Below are positions 1 to 9,090 of a DNA stretch of 64,000 nucleotides, one piece after another. The notes below the pieces were generated by a model. That model had not been told where the DNA came from, made no database searches, and saw nothing but the letters and a program-made list of their open reading frames with translations. The position numbers and the translations under genes are program-made. How positions within the stretch are numbered: position 1 is the first letter of the stretch; every line of letters begins with the position of its first letter. Source of the stretch: Dactylosporangium fulvum (GTDB lineage Bacteria; Actinomycetota; Actinomycetes; Mycobacteriales; Micromonosporaceae); assembly GCF_025137375.1 (NCBI RefSeq), contig NZ_CP073720.1, forward strand, positions 5,852,501 through 5,916,500. The letters are read 5' to 3'.

Positions 1-153
1 CAGGCTCCAGTCGGTCGGCCAGAACCGCTGGTTGTTGATGTCGCCGCCGGTCTTGAACGACAGCGACACCATCCACACGAGCGGCGTCAGCGTGTACAGC
101 AGGATGGCGGCGGCGCCGACGATCCAGCCGGTGGTCTGCCTGCGCGACCTCAT
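1..153 (-). CDS. sugB: Sugar ABC transporter permease SugB/MalG-like (partial)
   Basis: This is the N-terminal 51 residues of an inner-membrane permease; the rest lies beyond the left edge. The start ATG (151-153) overlaps the stop of the upstream permease as ATGA, which fixes the start. The peptide has a basic N-terminus, then a hydrophobic helix around AAAILLYTLTPLVWM, then the conserved MalG-type block SLSFKT. With the neighbouring SugA-like permease and lipoprotein it would form an LpqY-SugA-SugB importer. The ATPase SugC would be expected further left, outside the window. The general class (MalG-type carbohydrate permease) is secure; trehalose specificity is inferred only from resemblance of its partner to mycobacterial SugA. 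Confidence 0.8.
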   Translation of the reverse strand, partial: MRSRRQTTGWIVGAAAILLYTLTPLVWMVSLSFKTGGDINNQRFWPTDWSL

Positions 154-1040
154 CGTGTGTCCCCGCGGACGGAGCCCAGGTCGGTGCGGAAGCCCTTCAC
201 GAAGACGAACGCGATCAGCACGACCGACAGGAACAGCAGGACCGACACGGCGGAACCGATACCGAGTGCGACCCGGGTGACGCTCTGCCGGTACGTGAGG
301 AACGACAGGGTCTCCGTGCCCTGCGCGCCGGCGGTGGTGACGAAGACGTTGTCGAAGATCCGCCATGCGTCGAGGGTGCGGAACAGCAGCGCCACCATGA
401 TGGCGGGCTTCATGTTCGGGATGGTCACCTTGAACAACCGCTGCCAGAACGTGGCCCCGTCGACGCTGGCCACCTCGTGCAGCGTCTCCGGCACCTGCGC
501 CAGCCCGGCCAGCAGGAGCAGGGAGATGAACGGCGTGGTCTTCCAGATCTCGGACAGACAGATCACGGCGATCGCCGACCAGCGGTTGCCGAACCAGTCG
601 AACGTTCCCAGGTGGAGCCAGTTGTCGACGAACCCGGAGTCGAGGGCGAACGCGTACCGCCAGGCGAACGCGGAGACCACGGTGATGACCCCGTACGGCA
701 CCAGGATCGAGGTGCGCACGGTGCGCCGGCCGATGGTGATCCGGTGCATCACCATCGCGAACGCGAACCCGATCACGAGTTCGGCCGAGACGGTGATGAC
801 CGTGATGATCGCCGTGGTGACCACATCCTCCCACCACAGCGGATCGCTGAGCACCACCCCGTAGTTGCTCAGCCCGACGAACCTGCGCCCGCCGGGGTCG
901 GTGAGGCGGTAGCTGAACAGCGACAGGTACACGGCGTTCAACATCGGGTAGGCGGTGACGGCGAGCATGAGGATGACGGCCGGTGCCGACAGCCACCACC
1001 CCAGCCGCCGCTCGTACCGGGTCCGGTCGGTGACGGTCAC
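150..1040 (-). CDS. sugA: Sugar ABC transporter permease SugA/MalF-like
   Basis: A 296-residue inner-membrane permease of a carbohydrate importer. It starts at GTG (1038-1040), overlapping the stop of the binding-protein gene as GTGA; the same frame stays open upstream, but that part is antisense noise. There are about six membrane segments. The MalF/SugA blocks are clear: SAPAVILMLAVTAYP near the N-terminus, ELVIGFAFAMVMHR, SILVPYGVITVVSAFAW, and the cytoplasmic EAA loop ASVDGATFWQRLFKVTIP that docks the ATPase. From memory the sequence resembles Mycobacterium tuberculosis SugA closely, including IWKTTPFISLLLLAGLA and ALLFRTLDAWRIFDN. Trehalose is therefore the likeliest substrate, with maltose-type sugars as the alternative. 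Confidence 0.85.
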   Translation of the reverse strand: MTVTDRTRYERRLGWWLSAPAVILMLAVTAYPMLNAVYLSLFSYRLTDPGGRRFVGLSNYGVVLSDPLWWEDVVTTAIITVITVSAELVIGFAFAMVMHRITIGRRTVRTSILVPYGVITVVSAFAWRYAFALDSGFVDNWLHLGTFDWFGNRWSAIAVICLSEIWKTTPFISLLLLAGLAQVPETLHEVASVDGATFWQRLFKVTIPNMKPAIMVALLFRTLDAWRIFDNVFVTTAGAQGTETLSFLTYRQSVTRVALGIGSAVSVLLFLSVVLIAFVFVKGFRTDLGSVRGDTR

Positions 1041-2362
1041 AGCAGCCTCCGGTCGTGCAGCACGTCCTCGATGAGCCGGGCCGACCGTTTCGGTGTCGAG
1101 TTCGGGTCGACCCGGGCCTGCGGATGCCAGGTGCGCTGGATCGCCGTCGCGATGTCTGCGTAGTACGGCGTGACCGGGCGCGGACCGGCGTCGTCGATCG
1201 ACTCGCGCAACAGGTCCGCCATCGGGAACTTCGCCCGCACCTCGGGATCGTCGTAGACGACGCTGTTGGCGACCGGGTTGCCGGCGCGCAGCATGCGGGC
1301 CTTCAGCATGGCCGGTGCGGTGATGCACCGGACCGCCTCGACCGCCTCCGCCCGGTGCCGGCTGAATCGGCTGATCGCCAGGTTGGTCCCGCCGATCGGC
1401 GGCCTGCTCGGGGTGTCGGCTCTGACCCGCGGGTACCGGGCCCAGGCCAGGTCGTCGAGGACCGGCCGGGGCACCGAGCCGTCCTGCACGTTGCCCTGGA
1501 TGGCGGCGTACACGTAGGGCCAGTTGAGCATGAAACCGCCGTCGGGGCCGTCGAACGTCGCCCGCGACTCCTCCTCGGCCGAGGTGGACAGCGCCGGGTC
1601 GGCCGCCTTCGACGTGGCCAGCTTGCGGATGATCCGGGCGGCTTCCTGACCGGCGGCGGAGTTCACCGACACGGTGGCGTCCCGGCCGCGCTCGTTGTGC
1701 TCGGTGATCGAGCCACCGCCGGAGGTGACGAGGGCGTTCACCCACACCGTGTAGCCCTCGTAGCGCTTGCCCTGCTCGGCGACCGTCGTCCCGGTCCGCG
1801 AAGCAGCGTCGATCATCTGGTCCCAGGTGAACGTCTTGCCGGCCGGGTCGACACCGGCCCGCCGGGCGACGGACTTGCGGTACCAGAGCAGCTGCGTGTT
1901 GGCGAGGTACGGCACCGCGACGAGTTCGCCCTTCCAGGTCGCGCTGCGGCTCGGTGACTCCAGCACGTTCTCGAGCAACCGGGTGCGTTCGCCGGCGCTG
2001 AACACTGACAGCCAGCCGGCGTTGGCGAGCTCGGCGGTGTACGGCGGGTCGATGTTCATCACGTCGACCGACCGGTCGCCGGCGGCGAGCCGGCGCACGA
2101 TCTGTTCCCGCTGCCCGTCGGCGGTGCTGGGCAGGGCCGAGGTGACCAGCCGCCAACGCCCGGCGGCCTGCGCGTTGCACCGCGCGGCGATCGTGTCGAA
2201 CGTGCCGGTGTTGTCCGGCTGGGTGTACCAGCTCAAGGTGACGACGCCGGCGGGCTCGTTACCGCAGGCGGTGAGGCCGGTCGTGGCGAGGGCGACGGAC
2301 ACCGCCGCGGTGATCATCCTGGCGGACCGGGTGCTCCGAGCGCTCCTGCGCGGGTCGAACAC
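1037..2362 (-). CDS. Extracellular sugar-binding lipoprotein, LpqY/MalE type
   Basis: Solute-binding lipoprotein that would deliver a sugar to the SugA/SugB-like permeases downstream. A signal peptide ends in the lipobox LTAC, with a +1 Cys for lipid anchoring. The mature part has the family-1 solute-binding-protein pattern, including SVDVMNIDPPYTAELA, AVPYLANTQLLWYRK and the central FMLNWPYVY. The start is uncertain. GTG at 2360-2362 keeps an Arg-rich n-region before the hydrophobic core and has GGAAG next to it. ATG at 2315-2317 would remove all positive charges, and an ATG at 2410 would make the n-region unusually long. The 3' end overlaps sugA as GTGA. A 112-bp gap separates it from the divergent sensor gene, so a promoter should lie there. 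Confidence 0.82.
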   Translation of the reverse strand: MFDPRRSARSTRSARMITAAVSVALATTGLTACGNEPAGVVTLSWYTQPDNTGTFDTIAARCNAQAAGRWRLVTSALPSTADGQREQIVRRLAAGDRSVDVMNIDPPYTAELANAGWLSVFSAGERTRLLENVLESPSRSATWKGELVAVPYLANTQLLWYRKSVARRAGVDPAGKTFTWDQMIDAASRTGTTVAEQGKRYEGYTVWVNALVTSGGGSITEHNERGRDATVSVNSAAGQEAARIIRKLATSKAADPALSTSAEEESRATFDGPDGGFMLNWPYVYAAIQGNVQDGSVPRPVLDDLAWARYPRVRADTPSRPPIGGTNLAISRFSRHRAEAVEAVRCITAPAMLKARMLRAGNPVANSVVYDDPEVRAKFPMADLLRESIDDAGPRPVTPYYADIATAIQRTWHPQARVDPNSTPKRSARLIEDVLHDRRLL

Positions 2363-2474
2363 CTTCCAGCGTCCCACCCGACACCACGGTCCGGAACAGA
2401 AGCAGGCCACGCAATGGGCGAGTTCGCGCGCAAATCGGGGTAGTCACAGTGGTAGGTGCGCACGGAGGTGTCGA

Positions 2475-5400
2475 ATGGGAGCAGGCGGACTGCTGTCGGG
2501 CCGACATCCGCCCGTTCGGGCCGAAACGGTGCACGAGAGCGAACACACACGTGTCACTCGGCTGTCGGTCGCCGGGCGCACGGTCATCCGCAAGGAGCCG
2601 CTGGGGCCGTACGCGCGGCAGCGGGTCCGGCACGAGCAGGCGATGCTGGAACGGCTGCGCGGTGTCGCGGGGATCGCGCAACTGGCGGAGGTGCCGCAGC
2701 GCCCCGGGTCGATCATGGTGACGGACGCCGGTGACACGACCCTGGCCGGGCTGGCGAAGCCGCTGACGGCTGATGATCTGATCGGGCTTGCGGTGGAGCT
2801 GGCCCGGGCGGTGGCGGAAATGCACCGCCGGGGTGTGTTGCACCGGGACATCACGCCGGCGAACATCGTGACCTCCCCGGGCGGCACGCCGTGCCTGGTG
2901 GACTTCGCCCTGGCGACGTCGCTGGCCGAGACTCGTCCCGAGTTCACCCACCACACCGAGATCGTCGGCACGCTGGCGTACCTGGCGCCCGAGCAGACCG
3001 GGCGGACCGGCCGGCCGGTGGATCAGCGGGCCGACCTCTACGGTTTGGGCGCGACACTGTACGAGCTGGCGACAGGTGCGCCACCGTTCGGCTCCGGAGA
3101 CCCGCTGCGGCTCACGCACGACCATCTGGCCCGGGTGGCGGTGCCGCCGGCGCAGGTCAACCCGGCAGTGCCCCGGCCGTTGTCCGACGTCATCATGCAT
3201 CTGCTGGAGAAGGAGCCGGACGACCGCTACCAGACCGCGGACGGCCTGATCCACGACTTGGAACGACTGCGCGACGCAGATCCGCGGGCGGCGGCTGAGC
3301 TGCGGGTGGGTGAGCGCGACGTTCCGCCGCGGTTGTTGCCACCGTCGCGGCTGGCGGGTCGCGATGCGGAGATGTCGGTGTTGGAGGCGGCGTTCGAGGA
3401 CGCGTTGGCGGGCCGGTGTCGCGGCGTGCTCGTCGGCGGAGCGGCGGGGGTGGGCAAGACAGCGCTCGTCGACGAGCTGCGGCCGGTGGTGACGGGCCGG
3501 GACGGCTGGTTCGTGGCGGGCAGGTTCGACCAGCATCGGCGGGACCTGGGGTCCGACGCGTTGCATCAGGCGTTTCGCGCGTTGGGCCGGCTGTTGCTGG
3601 CCGAGCCGGAGCATGAGCTGGCCAAGCTACGCGGGCGGATCCTGGAGGCGGTCGGGCCGAACGCGGGCCTGCTGACCAGGGTGCAGCCGGAGTTCGCGGC
3701 GCTGCTCGACGTGCCGCCGGACGCCGGGGATCCGCTGACGGCGCAGGTGCGGATGCAACGAGCGGCGGTGGAGGTACTGTGCGCGGTCGCCTCGCGGCAA
3801 CGGCCGATCGTGGTGTTCGTCGACGACCTGCAGTGGGCGGGGCGCATGGCACTCGGTATCGCCGACCTGGTGCTGAGCGAACAACCGATCGACGGTCTCC
3901 TGCTCGTGGGTGCGTACCGCGACGACGACATCGACGCCGCGCACCTCACGGCGGCGCCGCTGTCCCGGTGGCGGGACCAGCCCGGAGTGCGGCACCTGCG
4001 GCTGGCCAACCTGTCCGGCCCCGGGCTGGTCACCATGGTCGCCGAGATGCTGCACATGGACCCGGCCCGGGCGGCGGGCCTGGCCGGGACCATCGGTCCG
4101 TACACCTCCGGAAACCCCCACGCGACGGTGGAACTGCTCAACGCGCTGCGCCGCGACGGCGTGCTGACCGTGACGGCGGACGGGTGGCACTGGGACGAGG
4201 CAGAGGTACGCCGGCACCTGCGCCGGCGTACCTCTGCCTCGGTGGGCCTGCTGGACCCGCGGGTCGAGGCCATGCCGGCGCTGTCCCGGAAGGTGCTGGA
4301 AGCGATGGCGTGTCTCGGCGGGCGCGCCGAGCTGCGCCTGCTGCGGGCCGCAACCGCCGGGACGGCGGACACCATGGAACAGTGGCTGGCTCCCGCGCTC
4401 GACGAAGGCCTGCTCGTGATGGAGCCAGGAGTGCGTGAGACGGTGCGGTTCCGGCACGAGCAGACCCGCGAGGTGGTCCTGCGCGCCATGGGCCCGCAGC
4501 GGCGGCGCACCGTGCAGCTGTCCGTCGCGCGGCGGCTGGCCGGAGTGCCGGAGCTGTTCGCGGTCGCGGCGGAGCAGTACCTGCCGGTGATCGACGCGGT
4601 CGACGACCCGGCGGAGCGGCACCATGTCGTCGGGCTGCTGCGACGCGCCGCCGGCCAGGCAGCGCTGGTCGGTGACCACGCGCTGGTGGACGCGATGCTG
4701 ACGGCCGCCCTGCGGTTGATCGGCCCCGATGAGACCGCCACGCTCGTCGAGGTGCACACCGCCCGCCACGCGGCGCTCTACGGCCTGGGAAACCTGGACG
4801 ACGCGGATGAGGTGTTCCGGACGATCGAGCGACTGTGCGGCAGTGTGACCGATCGGGCGCACGCGACCGGCGTGCAGGTGAGCAGCCTCACCCACCGGGG
4901 CCGTTTCGCCGAGGCGATCAGGCTGGGCGTCGGGTCGCTGCGCGAGCTCGGCATCACCGTCCCGGTGGCGGACCGGCTCCCCGCCGAACTCGACCGTCAG
5001 TTCGCGAATCTGCAGTGGTGGCTGGATCATCCCGAACACGGCGACGACCTGACCCGGCCCGAGATCACCGACCCCGCGCTCCTCGCCTCGGCGCAGTTGC
5101 TCGATGCGGTCATCGCGGCGGCCTACTTCGCCGGCGACTACGCCACGTACAGCTGGCTCAGCATGGAGGCGCTGCGGATCTGGGTCGAGCACGGCCCGAC
5201 CCCCACCCTGCTCGGGCCCGCCAGTGCCGCCGGCAGCACCGCGGTAGTGCGCGGGAACTTCTCGGCCGCGTACCGCGCGGGCCGGCGGCTCGTGGCGGAG
5301 GGTGCGGCCCGCGGCTACGAACCCGGCACTTCACAGGCGCGCTACCTGCTTGCCTGCAACAGCCATTGGTTCGAGCCGGCCGAGGACGGTGTCCGATCAG

Positions 5401-7919
5401 CTCAGCATGCCAGGGAAGGGCTGATCGCCGGTGGTGCCCTGGCGAACGCCGGCTACACCTACTACTACACCGCGTCCAGCTTCATAGACTGCGCGCCGAC
5501 GCTGGACAGCTTCGTCGCCGAAGTGGACGCCGGGCTGGCGTTCGTCCGGCGTACCGGCAACGAGCAGACCGGCCGGTTGCTCAACAGCTACCGGCGGCTG
5601 GTCGGCGTGCTACGCGGCGAAGGCTCGGACATCGCGGGCGACGTGTATCCCATCGACACGCCCACGCCGCTCCCGGCGCATCTCACCCGCGGGATCGCGG
5701 CGGCCATCTTCGACGATCCGGCCACCCTGACGCGGCACAGCGCGGCGGCGATGTCGTTGCTGATGACCGTCGTGGGCCCGTATCCGACCGACACGGCTTA
5801 CCTGCTGCGCGGGCTGGCCCTTGCCGAGCAGGCCCGGGACAGCCGCGACGGCTCGCCCGAGGGTCTGCTGTCCGAACTGGACGACGTGATGGACTGGCTG
5901 GCCGCCCGCGCCGCGGACGCGCCGGCGAACTTCCTGCACCTGCTGCGGCTGATCGAGGCGGAGCGGGCCTGGGCGGTCGGCGACTTCCGCGCCGCCGCCC
6001 TGGCCTTCGACGCCGCTCTGCGCGCGGTCGCCCAGCGTCAGCGCCCATGGCACCGCGCCCTGATCACCGAACACGCGGCCCGCTTCCACCTCACCCAGGG
6101 CCTCGAACACGCCGGCTACAAGCTGCTCATCGAAGCACGCCGGGAGTACCTCGCCTGGGGTGCGACCGCGAAAGTCGACCAACTCGACTGGGCGTACCCG
6201 ACCCTGCGAACGCAACCCGACCAGGCCGCCGCCGAGCCCGGTGATGCCCCCTACGAGCGGGCCGTCGTCACCACCGGAGCGCTCGACCTGCTCGGCGTCC
6301 TGTCCGCGTCGCAGGCGCTGAGTTCGGAGACCAGTATCGGACGGCTGCACTCGCGTGTGGCCCACGTGCTCAGTGCGATGACCGGCGCCACCGACGTACA
6401 CCTGCTGCTGTGGAGCGACGACCGGCAGGACTGGCTACGGCCCGCGACGGGCGGCGACGGCGGTGTCGTCCCGCTCGCCGGCGCCGGCCACAGCAGCGCG
6501 GCGCCGATGTCCGTGGTTCGCTATGCCCAGCGGATGCGTGAGCCGCTGGTCGTGCCCGACGCCACCCGCGACGACCGCTTCGCCCGCGACCCCTACTTCA
6601 CCGGCGTCACCTGCTGCTCGCTCCTGGCCGTGCCCATCCTCAGCCGCGGCGCACTGCAGGCGGTACTGCTGCTGGAGAACCGGCTCATCCGCGGCGCCTT
6701 CACGACCGAACGGCTCGACGGCGTCAAGCTCATCGCCGGCCAGCTCGCCGTCTCCCTCGACAACGTCCAGCTGTACGCCGGTTTCCGCCGGATCGCCGAC
6801 GAGCAGGCCGCGTTGCGGAGAGTCGCGACGCTGGTCGCCCGCGGGACCGGGCCCGATCTCGTGTTCGCCGCGGTGGCCGACGAGGTCGGCGCGCTCTTCG
6901 GCGCCGACGACACGGCGATCGTACGGTTCGAGCCGGACGGGGAGGCGACCGTGATGGGACGCCACGGGTCCGAGCCCACCCGGCCGGGTTCACGCGGCAG
7001 GCCGGACGCCGGCTCGGCCCTGGCGGCGGTCCAGGCCACGGGCCGCGCGGCACGCCGCGACGTGCACGACCCCGCACCGGCGAGCCCGGCCGGGACCGGC
7101 CCGGCGGGACCCCGGTCCGCAGTCGCCGGCCCGATCCTGGTCGAGGGCCGGGTCTGGGGCGCCATGACGGTCGGATCGCGTTACCGCCGGCTGCCCCAGG
7201 ACACCGAGCAACGGCTGGCCGACTTCACCGAGCTCATCGCCACCGCCATCGCCAACGCCGACAGCCGGACCGAGCTCACCACCTCACGGGCACGGATCGT
7301 CGCCGCCGCCGACCAGGCGCGCCGGCGCATCGAGCGGGACCTGCACGACGGCGCCCAGCAACGGCTGGTCGCACTGGCGCTGCAACTGCGCGCGGCGCAA
7401 GCGGCGCTGCCACCGGGGCTCGACACGCTCGCCGACGAGCTCGACCGCGCCGTCACCGGGGCAGCCGGCGCGGTGGACGAGCTCCGCGAGATCTCACGCG
7501 GCATCCACCCGGCCATCCTGTCCGAAGGCGGTCTCGGCCCGGCCCTGCGTTCCCTCGCCCGCCGCTCACCGATCCCGGTCGACCTCGACCTGCGCACGCA
7601 GGGGCGGCTGCCCGAGCAGGTCGAGGTCAGCGCGTACTACGTCGTCGCCGAGGCGCTGACCAACGCGGCCAAACACGCGCACGCGTCGGCCGTCACGGTC
7701 ACCGTCGAAGCCGACACAGCCGACACAGCCGGCGCCGTACTGCGCCTCGCGGTCCGCGACGACGGCGTCGGCGGCGCCGACTTCGCCCGCGGCACCGGCC
7801 TGGTCGGCCTCAAAGACCGCGTCGAGGCGCTCGGCGGCCGGATCGTGCTCGACAGCCCCCGCGGGGAGGGCACCAGCCTGCGTGCGGAGTTCCCCCTCAC
7901 GTCCCCTGTCCCGCGGTGA
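2475..7919 (+). CDS. Giant hybrid sensor: Ser/Thr-kinase-like, AAA ATPase, two GAF domains, NarL-type histidine kinase
   Basis: An 1,814-residue cytoplasmic signalling protein. The start ATG has GGAGGT five bases upstream; the frame is open for 700 bp before it, but that is antisense to the binding-protein gene. Domains in order: protein-kinase-like domain (about 20-280) with HRDITPANIV near 123, DFA in place of DFG near 143 and an APE motif (LAPEQTG); AAA/NACHT-like ATPase with Walker A GGAAGVGKTA near 320 and Walker B VVFVDDLQW near 445; a helical TPR-like region (about 740-1260); two GAF domains (about 1270-1590); a HisKA_3 helix with phosphoacceptor ERDLHDGAQQRLV near 1620; and a HATPase domain with NAAKHAHA and DDGVGG. 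Resembles the predicted multi-sensor signal transduction ATPases. No response regulator is adjacent. The kinase may be inactive because the DFG glycine is Ala. Confidence 0.88.
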   Translation: MGAGGLLSGRHPPVRAETVHESEHTRVTRLSVAGRTVIRKEPLGPYARQRVRHEQAMLERLRGVAGIAQLAEVPQRPGSIMVTDAGDTTLAGLAKPLTADDLIGLAVELARAVAEMHRRGVLHRDITPANIVTSPGGTPCLVDFALATSLAETRPEFTHHTEIVGTLAYLAPEQTGRTGRPVDQRADLYGLGATLYELATGAPPFGSGDPLRLTHDHLARVAVPPAQVNPAVPRPLSDVIMHLLEKEPDDRYQTADGLIHDLERLRDADPRAAAELRVGERDVPPRLLPPSRLAGRDAEMSVLEAAFEDALAGRCRGVLVGGAAGVGKTALVDELRPVVTGRDGWFVAGRFDQHRRDLGSDALHQAFRALGRLLLAEPEHELAKLRGRILEAVGPNAGLLTRVQPEFAALLDVPPDAGDPLTAQVRMQRAAVEVLCAVASRQRPIVVFVDDLQWAGRMALGIADLVLSEQPIDGLLLVGAYRDDDIDAAHLTAAPLSRWRDQPGVRHLRLANLSGPGLVTMVAEMLHMDPARAAGLAGTIGPYTSGNPHATVELLNALRRDGVLTVTADGWHWDEAEVRRHLRRRTSASVGLLDPRVEAMPALSRKVLEAMACLGGRAELRLLRAATAGTADTMEQWLAPALDEGLLVMEPGVRETVRFRHEQTREVVLRAMGPQRRRTVQLSVARRLAGVPELFAVAAEQYLPVIDAVDDPAERHHVVGLLRRAAGQAALVGDHALVDAMLTAALRLIGPDETATLVEVHTARHAALYGLGNLDDADEVFRTIERLCGSVTDRAHATGVQVSSLTHRGRFAEAIRLGVGSLRELGITVPVADRLPAELDRQFANLQWWLDHPEHGDDLTRPEITDPALLASAQLLDAVIAAAYFAGDYATYSWLSMEALRIWVEHGPTPTLLGPASAAGSTAVVRGNFSAAYRAGRRLVAEGAARGYEPGTSQARYLLACNSHWFEPAEDGVRSAQHAREGLIAGGALANAGYTYYYTASSFIDCAPTLDSFVAEVDAGLAFVRRTGNEQTGRLLNSYRRLVGVLRGEGSDIAGDVYPIDTPTPLPAHLTRGIAAAIFDDPATLTRHSAAAMSLLMTVVGPYPTDTAYLLRGLALAEQARDSRDGSPEGLLSELDDVMDWLAARAADAPANFLHLLRLIEAERAWAVGDFRAAALAFDAALRAVAQRQRPWHRALITEHAARFHLTQGLEHAGYKLLIEARREYLAWGATAKVDQLDWAYPTLRTQPDQAAAEPGDAPYERAVVTTGALDLLGVLSASQALSSETSIGRLHSRVAHVLSAMTGATDVHLLLWSDDRQDWLRPATGGDGGVVPLAGAGHSSAAPMSVVRYAQRMREPLVVPDATRDDRFARDPYFTGVTCCSLLAVPILSRGALQAVLLLENRLIRGAFTTERLDGVKLIAGQLAVSLDNVQLYAGFRRIADEQAALRRVATLVARGTGPDLVFAAVADEVGALFGADDTAIVRFEPDGEATVMGRHGSEPTRPGSRGRPDAGSALAAVQATGRAARRDVHDPAPASPAGTGPAGPRSAVAGPILVEGRVWGAMTVGSRYRRLPQDTEQRLADFTELIATAIANADSRTELTTSRARIVAAADQARRRIERDLHDGAQQRLVALALQLRAAQAALPPGLDTLADELDRAVTGAAGAVDELREISRGIHPAILSEGGLGPALRSLARRSPIPVDLDLRTQGRLPEQVEVSAYYVVAEALTNAAKHAHASAVTVTVEADTADTAGAVLRLAVRDDGVGGADFARGTGLVGLKDRVEALGGRIVLDSPRGEGTSLRAEFPLTSPVPR
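4197..4240. repeat. Perfect 19-bp inverted repeat inside the sensor gene
   Basis: GAGGCAGAGGTACGCCGGC (4197-4215) is followed by a 6-base loop and then its exact reverse complement (4222-4240). The repeat sits in the coding sequence for the region after the ATPase domain and encodes an Arg-rich stretch (EAEVRRHLRRRTSAS) without breaking the frame. As RNA it would form a very stable hairpin. Nothing else in this gene has comparable symmetry. Confidence 0.9.
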
Positions 7920-8054
7920 GCCGCCCGTCAGTCCCCGCCGGCACCGGCGTGGGCGAACCGGGAGGCGCGCTCGGCCAGCCGCAGCCACCTGCGCTGCACC
8001 TCGCCGGTGCTGGACGCGGCCGCCTCCAGCGCTTCGGGACCGCGGCGGCGCCCG

Positions 8055-9017
8055 CTAGGGTTCCTCCCCGGCCGCGGTGAGCAGCCGGCGGCCGAGCACG
8101 CCTGTGGTGTGGCGCACCTCGGGGCCGCCCAGGATGCGGAACGGCGCGGGCAGCGCGGCGAGTTGCTCCGCGTACCACCACGGGTTGCCGGTCGTGCCGA
8201 CCAGCCGGCACGTGCCGGCGTCGACCGGTTCGAGGCGGCCCAGGGTCCGCGGCACGCACCGCGCCACCGTGTCGAACGGGGCATCGACGATGACCTCGAC
8301 GGCGTACTCCCAGCCGACCGCGAGATGCTCCTCGAGCACGGCGACCGGGTCGAGTTCGGCCGGCGGGTCGAACCCGTCGGGGAGCACCTCCACGGTGCGG
8401 ACGCGGTCGATCCGGTACGCCCGGCGGGCGCCCGACGTGTGCGACCAGCACAAGAGGTACCACCTGCCGTGGCGCACGACGACCGCCCACGGGTCGACGT
8501 CGGCGTCCCACTCCGAACCGGCCTCGGAGCGGTACCCCAGACGCACGCGCCGACGGTCCGAGCAGGCCCGCACGAGCACGGTTGTGGTCTCCGGGTCGGG
8601 CCGGGCGGCGCCGCGGTCGGGGGCCGCGGCGGTGGCCCGGCGGACCGCCTCGGCCTGGGCGGCGACCGGCTCCGGCAGAGCCCGTACGATCTTGCCCAGC
8701 GCGCCGCCGACCAGACCGGCCGGGTCGCTGGCGTCGTGGTGGCCGTCGAGCACCGCCATGACCAGGCCGAGTGCCTCCGTCGCGCTGAACATCAGCGGCG
8801 GCAGCCGCAGGCCGCGGCCGACGTGATAGCCGCCGTACGGCCCGCGGACCGACTCGATCGGGATGCCCGCCTCGCGCAGGATGCCGACATACCGCCGGAC
8901 GGCCCGCTCCGACACGCCCAGCTTGCCGGCGAGCCGGTCGGCGGTGATGCCCGGACTGCCCTGGATGAGCTCCAGTGTCAGCAGCGCTCGTGCGGTGGGA
9001 CTCGCTTCGGGTTCCAC
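8055..9017 (-). CDS. WYL-domain transcriptional regulator with N-terminal HTH
   Basis: A 320-residue regulator. The N-terminus is an HTH_11-type winged helix (ITADRLAGKLGVSERAVRRY, about 25-45) followed by the wing RGPYGGYHVG. The central and C-terminal part carries the WYL ligand-sensing domain, with YLLCWSHTSGARRAYRIDRV near 185-205 and a C-terminal WCX extension. It is divergent from the DinB-like gene with 73 bp between starts, a frequent actinobacterial arrangement in which the WYL protein controls its neighbour. A CGGACG/CGTCCG palindrome lies in that gap. Start ATG at 9015-9017; GGAGGGACATCC just upstream supplies a ribosome binding site. Confidence 0.88.
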   Translation of the reverse strand: MEPEASPTARALLTLELIQGSPGITADRLAGKLGVSERAVRRYVGILREAGIPIESVRGPYGGYHVGRGLRLPPLMFSATEALGLVMAVLDGHHDASDPAGLVGGALGKIVRALPEPVAAQAEAVRRATAAAPDRGAARPDPETTTVLVRACSDRRRVRLGYRSEAGSEWDADVDPWAVVVRHGRWYLLCWSHTSGARRAYRIDRVRTVEVLPDGFDPPAELDPVAVLEEHLAVGWEYAVEVIVDAPFDTVARCVPRTLGRLEPVDAGTCRLVGTTGNPWWYAEQLAALPAPFRILGGPEVRHTTGVLGRRLLTAAGEEP

Positions 9018-9050
9018 GGATGTCCCTCCTCCGCGGCGACGCCGTCATTT

Positions 9051-9067
9051 CGGACGCAGAACGTCCG
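9051..9067. promoter_or_regulatory. Candidate operator between the WYL regulator and the DinB-like gene
   Basis: CGGACG, a five-base spacer and CGTCCG form a perfect six-base inverted repeat. TT precedes the left arm and GAA follows the right arm one base out of register, so the symmetry extends imperfectly. It lies 11 bp before a likely -10 element (TAGCGT, 9078-9083) of the rightward gene and 33 bp upstream of the regulator's start codon. It is well placed for repression in both directions. Confidence 0.45.
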
Positions 9068-9077
9068 GAACCGAGCC

Positions 9078-9083
9078 TAGCGT
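9078..9083 (+). promoter_or_regulatory. Likely -10 element of a leaderless transcript
   Basis: TAGCGT fits the actinobacterial TANNNT -10 consensus and ends exactly seven bases before the ATG at 9091. No Shine-Dalgarno sequence precedes that ATG. This is the usual geometry of a leaderless mRNA that starts at the A of the start codon. Confidence 0.45.
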
Positions 9084-9090
9084 GGCCCGC

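Noticed and set aside
1041..2180. Upstream in-frame extension of the sugA frame to about 676 residues
   Set aside because: The extension is antisense-frame translation through the binding-protein gene, rich in Arg/Pro/Gly. The GTG at 1040 that overlaps the binding-protein stop is the natural start.
1767..2474. Upstream extension of the giant sensor gene
   Set aside because: It overlaps the divergent binding-protein gene and has no ribosome binding site, whereas ATG 2475 has GGAGGT at five bases.
7928..8054. Minus-strand frame ending in EVQRRWLRLAERASRFAHAG after the WYL gene
   Set aside because: It looks coding but has no start outside the WYL gene and no ribosome binding site. It may be an old C-terminal extension lost by a frameshift; too little to call a gene.
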